A stretch of 64,000 bases of DNA from Halorussus aquaticus (GTDB lineage: Archaea > Halobacteriota > Halobacteria > Halobacteriales > Haladaptataceae). Each line of letters starts with the position of its first letter. Within the stretch, counting starts at the first letter, position 1. Position numbers and translations under genes: made by a program. Below the pieces are notes generated by a model. That model was not told the origin of the DNA and did not search any database. It saw only the letters and a list, made by a program, of their open reading frames with translations. Positions 53,110 to 63,303 of the stretch are shown here, piece by piece. The DNA lies in the NCBI RefSeq assembly GCF_024218795.1, contig NZ_CP100400.1, positions 1,364,001 through 1,428,000 of the forward strand. The letters run 5' to 3'.

Positions 53110-54675
53110 ATGAACAGAGAAGACCGACGCGAGATCTCCCGAGAGTACTTCTCGAAGGAACGACTCGCAGAACACCACTACCGCTCGTTCAACAGCTTCC
53201 TGAATCGCGGCATGCAGGAGGTCGTCGACGAGAAGGGAACGATAGACACCGACATCGGTGACAAGGAAGACGAAGAACCCGTCCACGTCGAACTCAGCGA
53301 CGTTCGCATCGTCACCCCGCGCGTGCGGGAGGCCGACGGCAGCGAGGAACTTCTGTATCCGCAGGAGGCCCGCCTCCGAAACATCACCTACGCGGCGCCC
53401 GTGTTCATGGAGATGTCCATCGTGAAAGGCGAGGGCGAGGACGAGCGCGTCGTAGACTCGACGGAGACCAAGGTGGGCCGGATGCCCATCATGGTCGGCT
53501 CCGAGAAGTGTAACATCGCGGGCTTCTCCGACGAGGAACTCATCGAAATCGGCGAGGACCCCGCCGACCCCGGCGGCTACTTCATCGTCAACGGCTCCGA
53601 GCGCGTGCTGATGACGAGCGAGGACCTCGCGCCGAACAAGATTCTCGCGGAGTACGACACCAAGTACGGCGACGAGATTCAGGTCGCCAAGACGTTCAGC
53701 CAGCGCCGGGGCTACCGCGCGCTGGTGTTGGCGGAGCGGACCCGCGACGGTCTGCTGGAAGTGTCGTTCCCCTCGGTCTCGGGGAGCGTCAACTTCGTCA
53801 CCCTCGTCCGGGCGCTCGGCCTCGAATCCGACGAGGAGATCGTCCACCGCGTCTCGGACGACCCCGAAATCGTGAAGTTCATGCTCGAGAATCTGGAGGA
53901 GGCCGACGTCCAGACCGAGGAGGAAGCCATCGAGAAACTCGGCAAGCGCGTCGCCTCCGGACAGGGCAAGAACTACCAGCTCAAGCGGGCCAACTACGTC
54001 ATCGACCGCTACCTCCTGCCGCACCTCCACGAGGAGGGCGTCGAGGAGGAGGACGTGCGCATCAACAAGGCGTACTACCTCTGCCGGATGGCCGAGGCCT
54101 GCTTCGAACTCGCGCTCGACCGGCGCGAACCCGACGACAAGGACCACTACGCCAACAAGCGCCTGAAGGTCTCTGGCGACCTGATGAAGGACCTGTTCCG
54201 GACCGCGCTCAACAAGCTGGCCCGGGACGTGAAGTACCAGTTGGAGCGGGCGAACATGCGTAACCGTCAGCTCTCGGTCAACACCGTGGTTCGGTCCGAC
54301 GTGCTGACCGAACGACTCGAACACCCCATCGCCACCGGGAACTGGGTCGGTGGCCGCTCGGGCGTCTCCCAACTGGTGGACCGCACCGACTTCATGGGCG
54401 TACTGTCGCACCTGCGGCGTCTCCGCTCGCCGCTCTCGCGGAGCCAGCCCCACTTCGAGGCGCGTGACCTGCACGCGACCCAGTGGGGTCGCATCTGTCC
54501 CTCGGAGACCCCCGAGGGACCGAACTGTGGGCTGGTGAAGAACTTCGCGCAGGCGATGGAACTCTCCCAGAACATAGACGACGAACAGGGCCTGAAACGA
54601 GAACTGGCGTCGATGGGTGTCGAAGGCATCCCCGGTATCGAAGGCGTCGAACCAACTGCGAGCGCGGACGACTAA
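53110..54675 (+). CDS. rpoB2: RNA polymerase subunit B''
   Basis: A 521-residue N-terminal half of the beta-like subunit, split from B' as in haloarchaea. [16 protein letters not shown] begins the protrusion. The lobe contains [22 protein letters not shown] (about residue 155), and the fork region includes [15 protein letters not shown] (about 435). It ends at 54675, one base before B'. Confidence 0.97.
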   Translation: MNREDRREISREYFSKERLAEHHYRSFNSFLNRGMQEVVDEKGTIDTDIGDKEDEEPVHVELSDVRIVTPRVREADGSEELLYPQEARLRNITYAAPVFMEMSIVKGEGEDERVVDSTETKVGRMPIMVGSEKCNIAGFSDEELIEIGEDPADPGGYFIVNGSERVLMTSEDLAPNKILAEYDTKYGDEIQVAKTFSQRRGYRALVLAERTRDGLLEVSFPSVSGSVNFVTLVRALGLESDEEIVHRVSDDPEIVKFMLENLEEADVQTEEEAIEKLGKRVASGQGKNYQLKRANYVIDRYLLPHLHEEGVEEEDVRINKAYYLCRMAEACFELALDRREPDDKDHYANKRLKVSGDLMKDLFRTALNKLARDVKYQLERANMRNRQLSVNTVVRSDVLTERLEHPIATGNWVGGRSGVSQLVDRTDFMGVLSHLRRLRSPLSRSQPHFEARDLHATQWGRICPSETPEGPNCGLVKNFAQAMELSQNIDDEQGLKRELASMGVEGIPGIEGVEPTASADD

Positions 54676-54676
54676 C

Positions 54677-56503
54677 ATGAGTCAGGGACGAGAAGCGAAA
54701 GTATACGTGAACGGTAGTCTGGTCGGTACCCACCCCGACCCGGAACAGCTCGCCGAACAAGTCCGCCACGCCCGCCGCCGCGGCGACGTGAGCGAGATGG
54801 TCAACGTCTCCATCAAGGAGCGGACCCGCGAGGTCATCATCAACGCCGACGCGGGGCGCGCCCGCCGACCCCTCCTCGTGGTCGAGGACGGCGAACCCCT
54901 CGCGACCGAGGAAGAGGTCGAGGCACTCAAGAACGGTGACCTCGAGTTCGAGGACCTCGTCGAACGCGGCAAGGTCGAGTTCATCGACGCCGAGGAGGAG
55001 GAAGACATCTACGTCGCGGTGGACGAGGAACACCTCACCGAGGACCACACCCACCTCGAAGTGGACCCGCAACTCATCTTCGGTATCGGTGCGGGCATGG
55101 TCCCGTACCCCGAACACAACGCCTCGCCCCGGATTACGATGGGGTCGGGGATGATCAAGCAGTCGCTCGGGCTTCCCGCGGCCAACTACCGCATCCGGCC
55201 CGACACGCGCCAACACCTCCTGCACTACCCCCAGCTCTCGATGGTCAAGACCCAGACCACCGAGCAGATCGGGTACGACGAGCGGCCCGCGGCGCAGAAC
55301 TTCACGGTCGCGGTCATGTCCTACGAGGGGTTCAACATCGAGGACGCGCTCGTGCTCAACGGCGGGTCGGTGGACCGCGCGCTCGCTCGCTCGCACTTCT
55401 TCCGGACCTACGAGGGCGAGGAGCGGCGTTACCCCGGCGGTCAGGAGGACCGCTTCGAGATTCCGAGTGACGACGTGCGCGGTGCGCGCGGTGAAGACGC
55501 GTACACGCATCTCGACGACGACGGTCTCGTCAACCCCGAGACGCGAGTGGACGAGAACAGCGTCCTGCTCGGCAAGACCAGTCCGCCCCGGTTCCTCGAA
55601 GAACCCGACGACATGGGCGGTCTCTCCCCGCAGAAGCGCCGGGAGACCTCCGTCACCATGCGCTCGGGCGAGTCCGGCATCGTGGACACGGTCACGCTGA
55701 TGGAGGGCGAAGACGGCTCGAAGCTCTCGAAGGTGTCGGTGCGCGACGAGCGCATCCCCGAACTCGGCGACAAGTTCGCGTCCCGACACGGCCAGAAGGG
55801 CGTCGTCGGACACATCGCTCCGCAGGAGGACATGCCCTTCACCGAACAGGGCGTCGTTCCCGACCTCATCATCAACCCCCACGCCCTGCCGTCCCGGATG
55901 ACGGTCGGCCACGTGCTGGAGATGATCGGCGGCAAGGTCGGTGCCCTCGAAGGTCGCCGCGTGGACGGCACGCCGTTCACGGGCGAGGACGAGGAGGAAC
56001 TCCGCGGCGGACTCGAAGACCAGGGCTTCAAGTCCTCCGGCAAGGAGATCATGTACTCCGGCGTCACCGGCGAGAAGATCGAGGCCGAGATTTTCATCGG
56101 CACTATCTTCTACCAGAAGCTCTACCACATGGTCTCGAACAAGCTCCACGCTCGCTCCCGCGGGCCGGTACAGGTCCTCACGCGCCAGCCCACTGAAGGG
56201 CGCGCCCGCGAGGGCGGACTCCGCGTCGGGGAGATGGAGCGCGACGTTCTCATCGGTCACGGCGCGGCCCTGACCCTGAAGGAACGACTGCTCGACGAAT
56301 CCGACCGCGAGTGGATCTACGTCTGTGCGAACTGCGGCATGAGCGCGGTCGAGAACGTCGAACAGAACCGTGTCTACTGTCCGAACTGCGACGAGGAGAC
56401 CGACATCCACGAGATAGAGATGTCCTACGCGTTCAAGCTCCTGCTGGACGAGATGAAGGCGCTCGGCATCGCACCGCGACTCGAACTCGAAGACGCTGTC
56501 TAA
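54677..56503 (+). CDS. rpoB1: RNA polymerase subunit B'
   Basis: A 608-residue C-terminal half of the beta-like subunit. [20 protein letters not shown] (about residue 195) and [14 protein letters not shown] (about 365) are the hybrid-binding and active-centre motifs. A zinc site near the C-terminus has CANCGMS (C550, C553) and YCPNCDEE. The start [11 protein letters not shown] follows B'' by one base; an upstream start lies in B''. Confidence 0.97.
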   Translation: MSQGREAKVYVNGSLVGTHPDPEQLAEQVRHARRRGDVSEMVNVSIKERTREVIINADAGRARRPLLVVEDGEPLATEEEVEALKNGDLEFEDLVERGKVEFIDAEEEEDIYVAVDEEHLTEDHTHLEVDPQLIFGIGAGMVPYPEHNASPRITMGSGMIKQSLGLPAANYRIRPDTRQHLLHYPQLSMVKTQTTEQIGYDERPAAQNFTVAVMSYEGFNIEDALVLNGGSVDRALARSHFFRTYEGEERRYPGGQEDRFEIPSDDVRGARGEDAYTHLDDDGLVNPETRVDENSVLLGKTSPPRFLEEPDDMGGLSPQKRRETSVTMRSGESGIVDTVTLMEGEDGSKLSKVSVRDERIPELGDKFASRHGQKGVVGHIAPQEDMPFTEQGVVPDLIINPHALPSRMTVGHVLEMIGGKVGALEGRRVDGTPFTGEDEEELRGGLEDQGFKSSGKEIMYSGVTGEKIEAEIFIGTIFYQKLYHMVSNKLHARSRGPVQVLTRQPTEGRAREGGLRVGEMERDVLIGHGAALTLKERLLDESDREWIYVCANCGMSAVENVEQNRVYCPNCDEETDIHEIEMSYAFKLLLDEMKALGIAPRLELEDAV

Positions 56504-56506
56504 ACC

Positions 56507-59419
56507 ATGTCAACAGGACAAACACCCAAGGAAATCGGCGAAATCAGCTTCGGGCTGATGGACCCGGAGGAGTACCGAGAGATGTCGGCGACCAAGATCA
56601 TTACCGCCGACACGTACGACGACGACGGCTTCCCCATCGACATGGGGCTGATGGACCCCCGACTGGGCGTCATCGACCCCGGACTCGAATGCAAGACCTG
56701 CGGGAAGCACTCCGGGTCGTGTAACGGCCATTTCGGCCACATCGAACTCGCCGCCCCCGTCATCCACGTCGGGTTCACGAAGCTCATCCGACGCCTGCTT
56801 CGGGGCACCTGCCGGAACTGCTCGCGCCTCCTGCTCACCGACGAGGAGAAGGAGAAGTACGAGTCCAAACTCACTCGGACCCGCGAACTGGGCAACGACC
56901 TCACCGACGTGACCAAGTCCGCCATCCGGGAGGCCCGCAAGAAGGACCGCTGTCCCTACTGCGGCGAGGTCCAGTACGACATCAACCACGAGAAGCCCAC
57001 GACATACTACGAGGTCCAACAGGTTCTCACCAGCGAGTACTCCGAGATCATCGCCTCCGCGATGCAGGGCGACGAGGAGGAGGACCGCGAACCGATGGCT
57101 CCCCAGGAACTCTCGGACGTGACCGACATCGACCTCTCGCGCATCAACGACATCATGTCGGGCGAGTTCCGCCCGCGGGAGTCCGACCGGAAAGCCATCG
57201 AGAAGGCCCTCGACATCGACCTGACCGAGGAGGACATGAACAAACTGATGCCCAGCGACATCCGGGACTGGTTCGAGGACATCCCGGACGAGGACGTCGA
57301 GACGCTCGGCATCAACTCCGACCGCTCGCGACCCGAGTGGATGATTCTGACGGTGCTGCCGGTACCGCCGGTCACCGCCCGACCGTCCATCACGCTCGAC
57401 AACGGTCAGCGCTCGGAGGACGACCTGACGCACAAGCTGGTGGACATCATCCGCATCAACCAGCGGTTCATGGAGAACCGGGAGGCGGGTGCGCCCCAAC
57501 TCATCATCGAGGACCTCTGGGAACTGCTCCAGTACCACGTCACGACGTTCATGGACAACGAAATCTCGGGCACGCCGCCCGCCCGCCACCGCTCCGGGCG
57601 ACCCCTCAAGACCCTCAGCCAGCGGCTGAAGGGCAAGGAAGGTCGCTTCCGCGGTTCGCTGTCCGGGAAGCGCGTCAACTTCTCGGCGCGGACCGTCATC
57701 TCGCCGGACCCGACGCTCTCGCTGAACGAGGTCGGCGTCCCCGAGCGCGTGGCCCGCGAGATGACCCAGACGATGAACGTCACCGAGCGCAACAAGGAGG
57801 AGGCCCGACGGTACGTCGCTAACGGCCCCGAAGGCCACCCGGGCGCGAACTACGTCAAGCGGCCCGACGGCCGCCGCCTGAAGGTGACCGAGAAGAACTG
57901 CGAGGAACTGGCGACGAAGGTCGAGGCCGGGTGGGAGGTCAACCGCCACATGGTCGACGGCGACATCGTCATCTTCAACCGCCAGCCCTCGCTCCACCGG
58001 ATGTCCATCATGGCCCACGAAGTGGTCGTGATGCCGTACAAGACGTTCCGCCTCAACACCGTCGTCTGTCCGCCGTACAACGCCGACTTCGACGGCGACG
58101 AGATGAACATGCACGCGCTCCAGAACGAGGAGGCCCGCGCGGAGGCGCGCGTCCTCATGCGCGTGCAGGAACAGATTCTCTCGCCGCGCTTCGGCGAGAA
58201 CATCATCGGGGCGATTCAGGACCACATCTCCGGGATGTACCTGCTCACCAACGAGAACCCGCAGTTTAACGAGACGCAGGCGCTGGACCTCCTGCGGGCG
58301 ACTCGCATCGACGAACTCCCCGACCCCTCGGGACACGAGGACGGCGAACCCTACTGGACCGGCCGGGACATCTTCTCGGAACTGCTCCCGAGCGACCTCA
58401 ACCTCGAGTTCACCGGTACGGTCGGCGACGACGTGATAATCGAGGACGGCCAGCTCGTCCAAGGCACCATCGCCGAGGACGAGGTGGGCGAGTTCGGCGG
58501 GAAGATCGTTGACACCATCACGAAGGTCTACGGCAACACCCGCTCGCGCATCTTCATCAACGAGGTGGCCGCGCTCGCGATGCGCTCCATCATGCACTTC
58601 GGGTTCTCCATCGGTATCGACGACGAGTCGGTCCCGGAGGAGGCCCAGAACCGCATCGACGAGGCCATCGACAACGCCTACGACCGGGTCGAGGAACTCA
58701 TCGAGACCTACCAGAACGGCGACCTCGAATCCCTGCCCGGCCGGACCGTGGACGAGACGCTGGAGATGAAGATCATGCAGACGCTCGGCAAGGCCCGCGA
58801 CTCCGCGGGTGACATCGCCGAGGAGCACTTCGCCGACGACAACCCCGCCGTGGTCATGGCCGAGTCCGGCGCGCGTGGCTCGATGCTCAACCTGACCCAG
58901 ATGGCCGGAGCGGTCGGCCAGCAGGCGGTCCGCGGCGAGCGAATCAACCGCGGGTACGAGGACCGAACCCTCAGCCACTACAAGCCCAACGACCTCTCGG
59001 CGGAGGCCCACGGCTTCGTGGAGCACTCCTACACCGGCGGACTCGACCCCCGGGAGTTCTTCTTCCACGCGATGGGCGGCCGCGAGGGACTTGTGGACAC
59101 CGCAGTCCGGACTTCCAAGTCCGGCTACCTCCAGCGCCGACTCATCAACGCGCTCTCGGAACTCGAAACTCAGTACGACGGCACGGTTCGGGACACCTCC
59201 GACACCATCGTCCAGTTCGAGTTCGGCGAGGACGGGACCAGTCCCGTGAAGGTCTCCTCGAACGACGAGAGCGACATCGACGTCGAGCAGATCGCCGACC
59301 GAATCCTCGACGAGGAGTTCGGCAGCGACGAGCGCAGACAGGAGTTCCTCGGCGAGAAACTCCCGCCGACGAACCTCTCGGAACACGTCGACGCTCGACA
59401 GGCCCAGAGCGACGACTGA
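56507..59419 (+). CDS. rpoA1: RNA polymerase subunit A'
   Basis: A 970-residue beta'-like N-terminal part. The zinc motif is CKTCGKHSGSCNGHFGH (ligands C62, C65, C72, H75, H78). The catalytic Mg loop NADFDGD is at about residues 525-531. A bridge-helix segment (FFHAMGGREGLVDTAVRT, about 860) ends near the split from A''. ATG at 56507 is 3 bp after B'. Confidence 0.97.
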   Translation: MSTGQTPKEIGEISFGLMDPEEYREMSATKIITADTYDDDGFPIDMGLMDPRLGVIDPGLECKTCGKHSGSCNGHFGHIELAAPVIHVGFTKLIRRLLRGTCRNCSRLLLTDEEKEKYESKLTRTRELGNDLTDVTKSAIREARKKDRCPYCGEVQYDINHEKPTTYYEVQQVLTSEYSEIIASAMQGDEEEDREPMAPQELSDVTDIDLSRINDIMSGEFRPRESDRKAIEKALDIDLTEEDMNKLMPSDIRDWFEDIPDEDVETLGINSDRSRPEWMILTVLPVPPVTARPSITLDNGQRSEDDLTHKLVDIIRINQRFMENREAGAPQLIIEDLWELLQYHVTTFMDNEISGTPPARHRSGRPLKTLSQRLKGKEGRFRGSLSGKRVNFSARTVISPDPTLSLNEVGVPERVAREMTQTMNVTERNKEEARRYVANGPEGHPGANYVKRPDGRRLKVTEKNCEELATKVEAGWEVNRHMVDGDIVIFNRQPSLHRMSIMAHEVVVMPYKTFRLNTVVCPPYNADFDGDEMNMHALQNEEARAEARVLMRVQEQILSPRFGENIIGAIQDHISGMYLLTNENPQFNETQALDLLRATRIDELPDPSGHEDGEPYWTGRDIFSELLPSDLNLEFTGTVGDDVIIEDGQLVQGTIAEDEVGEFGGKIVDTITKVYGNTRSRIFINEVAALAMRSIMHFGFSIGIDDESVPEEAQNRIDEAIDNAYDRVEELIETYQNGDLESLPGRTVDETLEMKIMQTLGKARDSAGDIAEEHFADDNPAVVMAESGARGSMLNLTQMAGAVGQQAVRGERINRGYEDRTLSHYKPNDLSAEAHGFVEHSYTGGLDPREFFFHAMGGREGLVDTAVRTSKSGYLQRRLINALSELETQYDGTVRDTSDTIVQFEFGEDGTSPVKVSSNDESDIDVEQIADRILDEEFGSDERRQEFLGEKLPPTNLSEHVDARQAQSDD

Positions 59420-59450
59420 CGCCACAGCTTCCAACTAACTCACCGAAACC

Positions 59451-60641
59451 ATGACCGACTACGACGTATCCGAAGACATCGAGGCCGTCGTCGAGGACAC
59501 CGACCTCCCCCGACGGCTGAAAGACGAGGTGTACAGCACCGTGGAAGCCCGCGACGGCGTCACCGCCGAGCACGCCGACCAGATCGCTCGCGCCGTCGAG
59601 AACCGGCATCTCGACACCCGAGTCGATCCGCTCGACCCCGTGGGAACCGTCTCCGCTCAGAGTATCGGAGAACCCGGGACCCAGATGACGATGAACACGT
59701 TCCACTACGCGGGGGTCGCGGAGATCGACGTGACGCAGGGTCTCCCCCGACTCATCGAACTGGTGGACGCCCGGAAGACCCCGGACACGCCGATGATGAC
59801 CGTCCACCTCGAAGACGAGTACGCCACCGACCGCGAGATGGCCCACGAGGTCGTCTGGCAGATAGAGGCGACTCGGATTCTGGCGCTGGGCGACATCTCG
59901 ACCAACGTCGCCGACATGGTGGTCTCCATCGACCTCAACGAGGACACCCTCAAGGAGCGGATGATAACGCCCGACGAAATCGCGGGCATCATCGAGGACG
60001 AACTCGGCGTCCAGACCACCCAGCAGGGGGCGGTCATCGAGTTCGGTCCCGACGAGCCGAGTTACCGCGACCTGCTCCAGTTGGTCGAACAGCTACGGGA
60101 CATCGTGTTCAAGGGCATCGAGGACATCTCGCGAGTCGTCATCCGGAAGGAGCAACTCGACGACGGCGAGGAGTTCATCCTCTACACCGAGGGGTCTGCC
60201 TTCGGCGACGTGATGGAGATAGAGGGCGTGGACGCCAGCCGGACCACCTCGAACAACATCCACGAGATTCACAAGAACCTCGGCATCGAGGCGGCCCGCG
60301 AGGCCATCATCGAGGAGACGATGAACACCCTCGAAGAGCAGGGTCTCGACGACGTGAACATCCGCCACCTGATGCTGGTCGCCGACATCATGACCAACCG
60401 GGGCGAAATCGAGTCCATCGGTCGCCACGGCATCTCGGGGAGCAAGGAGTCGGTCCTCGCTCGCGCGGCGTTCGAGGTCACCGTCAACCACCTGCTCGAC
60501 GCCGCCATCCACGGCGAGGTCGACGACCTCAACGGCGTGACCGAGAACGTCATCGTCGGGAAACCCATCAAACTCGGCACGGGCGACGTGGACCTCCGGA
60601 TGGGGTCCTCGATGAGTTCCGAGCCGGAAGCCTCCGACTGA
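59451..60641 (+). CDS. rpoA2: RNA polymerase subunit A''
   Basis: A 396-residue C-terminal part of the beta'-like subunit. [20 protein letters not shown] (about residue 69) is the trigger-loop base/funnel motif, and [21 protein letters not shown] (about 307) is near the C-terminus. It starts 31 bp after A' and ends 2 bp before nusA. Confidence 0.97.
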   Translation: MTDYDVSEDIEAVVEDTDLPRRLKDEVYSTVEARDGVTAEHADQIARAVENRHLDTRVDPLDPVGTVSAQSIGEPGTQMTMNTFHYAGVAEIDVTQGLPRLIELVDARKTPDTPMMTVHLEDEYATDREMAHEVVWQIEATRILALGDISTNVADMVVSIDLNEDTLKERMITPDEIAGIIEDELGVQTTQQGAVIEFGPDEPSYRDLLQLVEQLRDIVFKGIEDISRVVIRKEQLDDGEEFILYTEGSAFGDVMEIEGVDASRTTSNNIHEIHKNLGIEAAREAIIEETMNTLEEQGLDDVNIRHLMLVADIMTNRGEIESIGRHGISGSKESVLARAAFEVTVNHLLDAAIHGEVDDLNGVTENVIVGKPIKLGTGDVDLRMGSSMSSEPEASD

Positions 60642-60643
60642 GA

Positions 60644-61081
60644 ATGGTCGTCACGCTCTCGGACACGGCCCGCCAGTTCATCGCCCTCTTCGAGGACGAG
60701 ACCGGCGCGACCGCACGCGACTGCGTCGTCTTCGAGGACGAAGAGGACGGCGACGAGCGCGTGGTCTTCCTCGTCAAGCCCGGCGACATGGCCCAAGCCA
60801 TCGGGTCGGGCGGCGAGACCGTCCGGAACGTCGAATCCCAGCTGGGCAAATCGGTGGTGCTGGTCGAGGACGCCGACACGCCCGAGGCGTTCGTGGCCAA
60901 CGCGCTCGCCCCGGCGGCGGTGTACAACGTCACCGTCAGCGAGGGCGACGAGACGGTCGCCTACGCCGAAGTGGACTCCGAGGACACCGGTATCGCCATC
61001 GGCGAGGACGGCCGAAACATCGCGGCCGCGGAGAAACTCGCCAAGCGCCACTACGACATCGACGACATCCAGTTGACCTGA
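60644..61081 (+). CDS. nusA: NusA-like KH-domain transcription factor
   Basis: A 145-residue archaeal NusA made of two KH RNA-binding domains. AIGSGGETVRNVESQLGKSV near residue 48 is the first GxxG loop, and GIAIGEDGRNIAAAEKLAKR near 115 is the second. It lacks the bacterial N-terminal domain. It ends the RNA polymerase operon here. The ribosomal genes rps12 and rps7, which often follow in archaea, are not present downstream. Confidence 0.95.
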   Translation: MVVTLSDTARQFIALFEDETGATARDCVVFEDEEDGDERVVFLVKPGDMAQAIGSGGETVRNVESQLGKSVVLVEDADTPEAFVANALAPAAVYNVTVSEGDETVAYAEVDSEDTGIAIGEDGRNIAAAEKLAKRHYDIDDIQLT

Positions 61082-61216
61082 ACGCGGGTCCCGTCCGACC
61101 GCGTCTCGACTTCTCGCAGTCCGGTTTTCGGTCTCACGTTCGTCCGAGGGTTCGTTACCGTGTCACTCTCTGTAGCTCCGGGTAGGTTCATCTCCGTCGA
61201 GGGCCTAACAGACACC

Positions 61217-62095
61217 ATGCCCACAGTCCGGACGAACGACGTCGAAACCTACTACGAGCGACGCGGCGACGGACCGCCCCTCGTCTTCGTTCACGGCGCT
61301 ATCCTCGACCACACCCAGTGGGAACCGCAGATGGACGCCCTGAGCGACGAGTACACCACTATCGCCTACGACGTTCGAGGGCACGGTCGAACCGGCGGGT
61401 CGGCCAGAGACGCCTACTCTATCGACCTGTTCGCCGCCGACTTCGACGCGCTCGTCACGGCGTTAGACCTCGACTCACCCGTCGTCTGCGGGCTTTCGAC
61501 CGGCGGATGCATCGCGCAGGCGTACGCGGCCGCCCACTCAGACCGCTTGGCCGGACTGGTTCTGGCCGACACGTTCACCCCCGAACTGTTCGACCGGCGC
61601 GAGTGGCTCCAGCGGTCCGTCGCGCTGCGGGCCGCCGTCCCGCCGGTCCGACTCGTCGGCTACGAACGCGTCGAGCGGGCGCTGGTGTGGCTTCAGCGGC
61701 GACTCCACGGCGACGGCGTCAGCGGCGACTACGAGAAGATAGAACGGCTTCGAAGGGACGGCCCGGAGATGGAGACCGACGAGTTTGCCAAGGTCGTCCG
61801 CGCCGTCGCGGCGTTCCACGAGACGGCGGTCGACCTCTCGGCGATTACCGTCCCGACGCTGGTGCTGTACGGCGCGAACGAACCGCCGTTCGTCCGGCGA
61901 CACGCGTCGAAGTTGGAAGCGGCGATTCAGAACGCCACGGTCCGAGAGATTCCGGACGCGGGCCACGCCTCCAACCTCGACAATCCGGCGTTCTTCACCG
62001 ACGCCGTGCGCGAGTTCCTCGCCGGAGTTCGCCGGTCCGAGACCGTCTCTCCGGACGATGTCCGCACGGAGGACGGACGCCGAGACGACCGCTAA
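61217..62095 (+). CDS. Alpha/beta hydrolase
   Basis: A 292-residue hydrolase. The oxyanion loop HGAILD follows strand LVFVHG (about residue 24). The nucleophile elbow is GLSTGG, with Ser at about 96. The catalytic Asp/Glu and His are in VLYGANEPPF and GHASNLDNP. It resembles pimeloyl-ester/haloperoxidase-type hydrolases, with unknown substrate. The start MPTVRTNDVETYY was selected; a GTG 19 codons earlier is weaker. Confidence 0.85.
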   Translation: MPTVRTNDVETYYERRGDGPPLVFVHGAILDHTQWEPQMDALSDEYTTIAYDVRGHGRTGGSARDAYSIDLFAADFDALVTALDLDSPVVCGLSTGGCIAQAYAAAHSDRLAGLVLADTFTPELFDRREWLQRSVALRAAVPPVRLVGYERVERALVWLQRRLHGDGVSGDYEKIERLRRDGPEMETDEFAKVVRAVAAFHETAVDLSAITVPTLVLYGANEPPFVRRHASKLEAAIQNATVREIPDAGHASNLDNPAFFTDAVREFLAGVRRSETVSPDDVRTEDGRRDDR

Positions 62096-62367
62096 AACAT
62101 CGATAGCGTAACAATATTGGGCCTGTGGAATCCGTCAGCTGTGCGGCTGACTCCCGCAAGCGAGGTGGTTCTCCTCGTAACGTGTCGACGAACCGGACAA
62201 AGCCGGTCGGCGGAATCGGTGGCTCTACCGTCGGAAATACTGTCGACTAGCGGTCGAGCGCCACTGTCGGCCGCTCGCTCTGATGGCTCCACGTCGAAAT
62301 TTTAGACGCACGAGCCGTGTTTCCGAGGGAAAAACAGTTTGTCGATAGTGGTGACGTTCCCGTGGGG

Positions 62368-63303
62368 ATGGGAATGGAAATCAATGACACGGTATCGGAC
62401 GACGTACCGGACGTGGACGAGCGCGACCGGCGCAACTTCCTCAAGATACTCGGCGTGACCGGGGGCGTCGGCGCGGCCTCGGAACTCTCGCTGTCCGACC
62501 TACGCGGAGCGGTCGGCGAGGGGTCGGCCGACGAACTGGCGACGTACGGCGAGCGAATCCGTGCCGACCTCGCGGGCGGACTCGACGGCGGACGGCTCTC
62601 GGGGTCGCTCGCGGGTATCGAAGCCGGTATCGCCGAACTCCCGGAACTCCGGGCCGCGGGGTTCCCGGCCGAGCAGGGGACCGCGTATCAGGAGGTGGCC
62701 GCGCCCGCGTGGGACGCCTACGACCACCTCGCGGAGGTCGGCTTCTTCGCGGCGGCCGAGCGCCACCTGCCGGAGTTCTCTGCCGACCACGTTCGGGCGA
62801 CCGCCGCGGAGTTGATTCGGGCCGAACCGCTGACCGCGGCGCTCGCCGACGCGGGTCTCACCGAACGCGAGCGCACGGCGGCGGTCGTGGACGTCGTCAA
62901 CGAGAACGAGCGACTCGCACAGTGGGTCTCGACCGCCAGCCTCCCGGCCGACCCGGAGGGCTACGACCCGGAGAACGTGGCACCGCTCCACCAGCGAGCG
63001 CTCGGCGGGGCGCTGCTCTGGATAGACGAACTCGACCAGCAACTCTGGCAGCGCGAAGTGCTGCTGACCGAGTCGATGCTCGACGACGGCATCTGGGACG
63101 TGAAGCAGATGCTCGGCGGCGTCCACATGTTCGTCTCCGCGGCGCGGGACCTCGCCGGTCCCGAGGAGTTGACCGACAGCCAACTCGCCGCCGCGCTCGC
63201 GGGCGGGTCGGCGATAGCGATTCGCGGACAGGAGCAGATAGAGGCCGACCTGTTCAGGATCGGCGACGACGAACGCGCGCCCATCGGAGGTGACTCGCGA
63301 TGA
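62368..63303 (+). CDS. Tat-exported helical protein linked to a quinoprotein dehydrogenase
   Basis: A 311-residue protein. The twin-arginine signal is RRNFLKILGVTGGVGAA (about residues 22-38), so it is exported folded. The rest is mostly alpha-helical, with no recognisable catalytic motif. Its stop overlaps the PQQ-type dehydrogenase start by 4 bp (ATGA). It resembles, in position only, the accessory subunits of membrane-linked alcohol/sugar dehydrogenases. An in-frame start 17 codons upstream is possible. Confidence 0.7.
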   Translation: MGMEINDTVSDDVPDVDERDRRNFLKILGVTGGVGAASELSLSDLRGAVGEGSADELATYGERIRADLAGGLDGGRLSGSLAGIEAGIAELPELRAAGFPAEQGTAYQEVAAPAWDAYDHLAEVGFFAAAERHLPEFSADHVRATAAELIRAEPLTAALADAGLTERERTAAVVDVVNENERLAQWVSTASLPADPEGYDPENVAPLHQRALGGALLWIDELDQQLWQREVLLTESMLDDGIWDVKQMLGGVHMFVSAARDLAGPEELTDSQLAAALAGGSAIAIRGQEQIEADLFRIGDDERAPIGGDSR

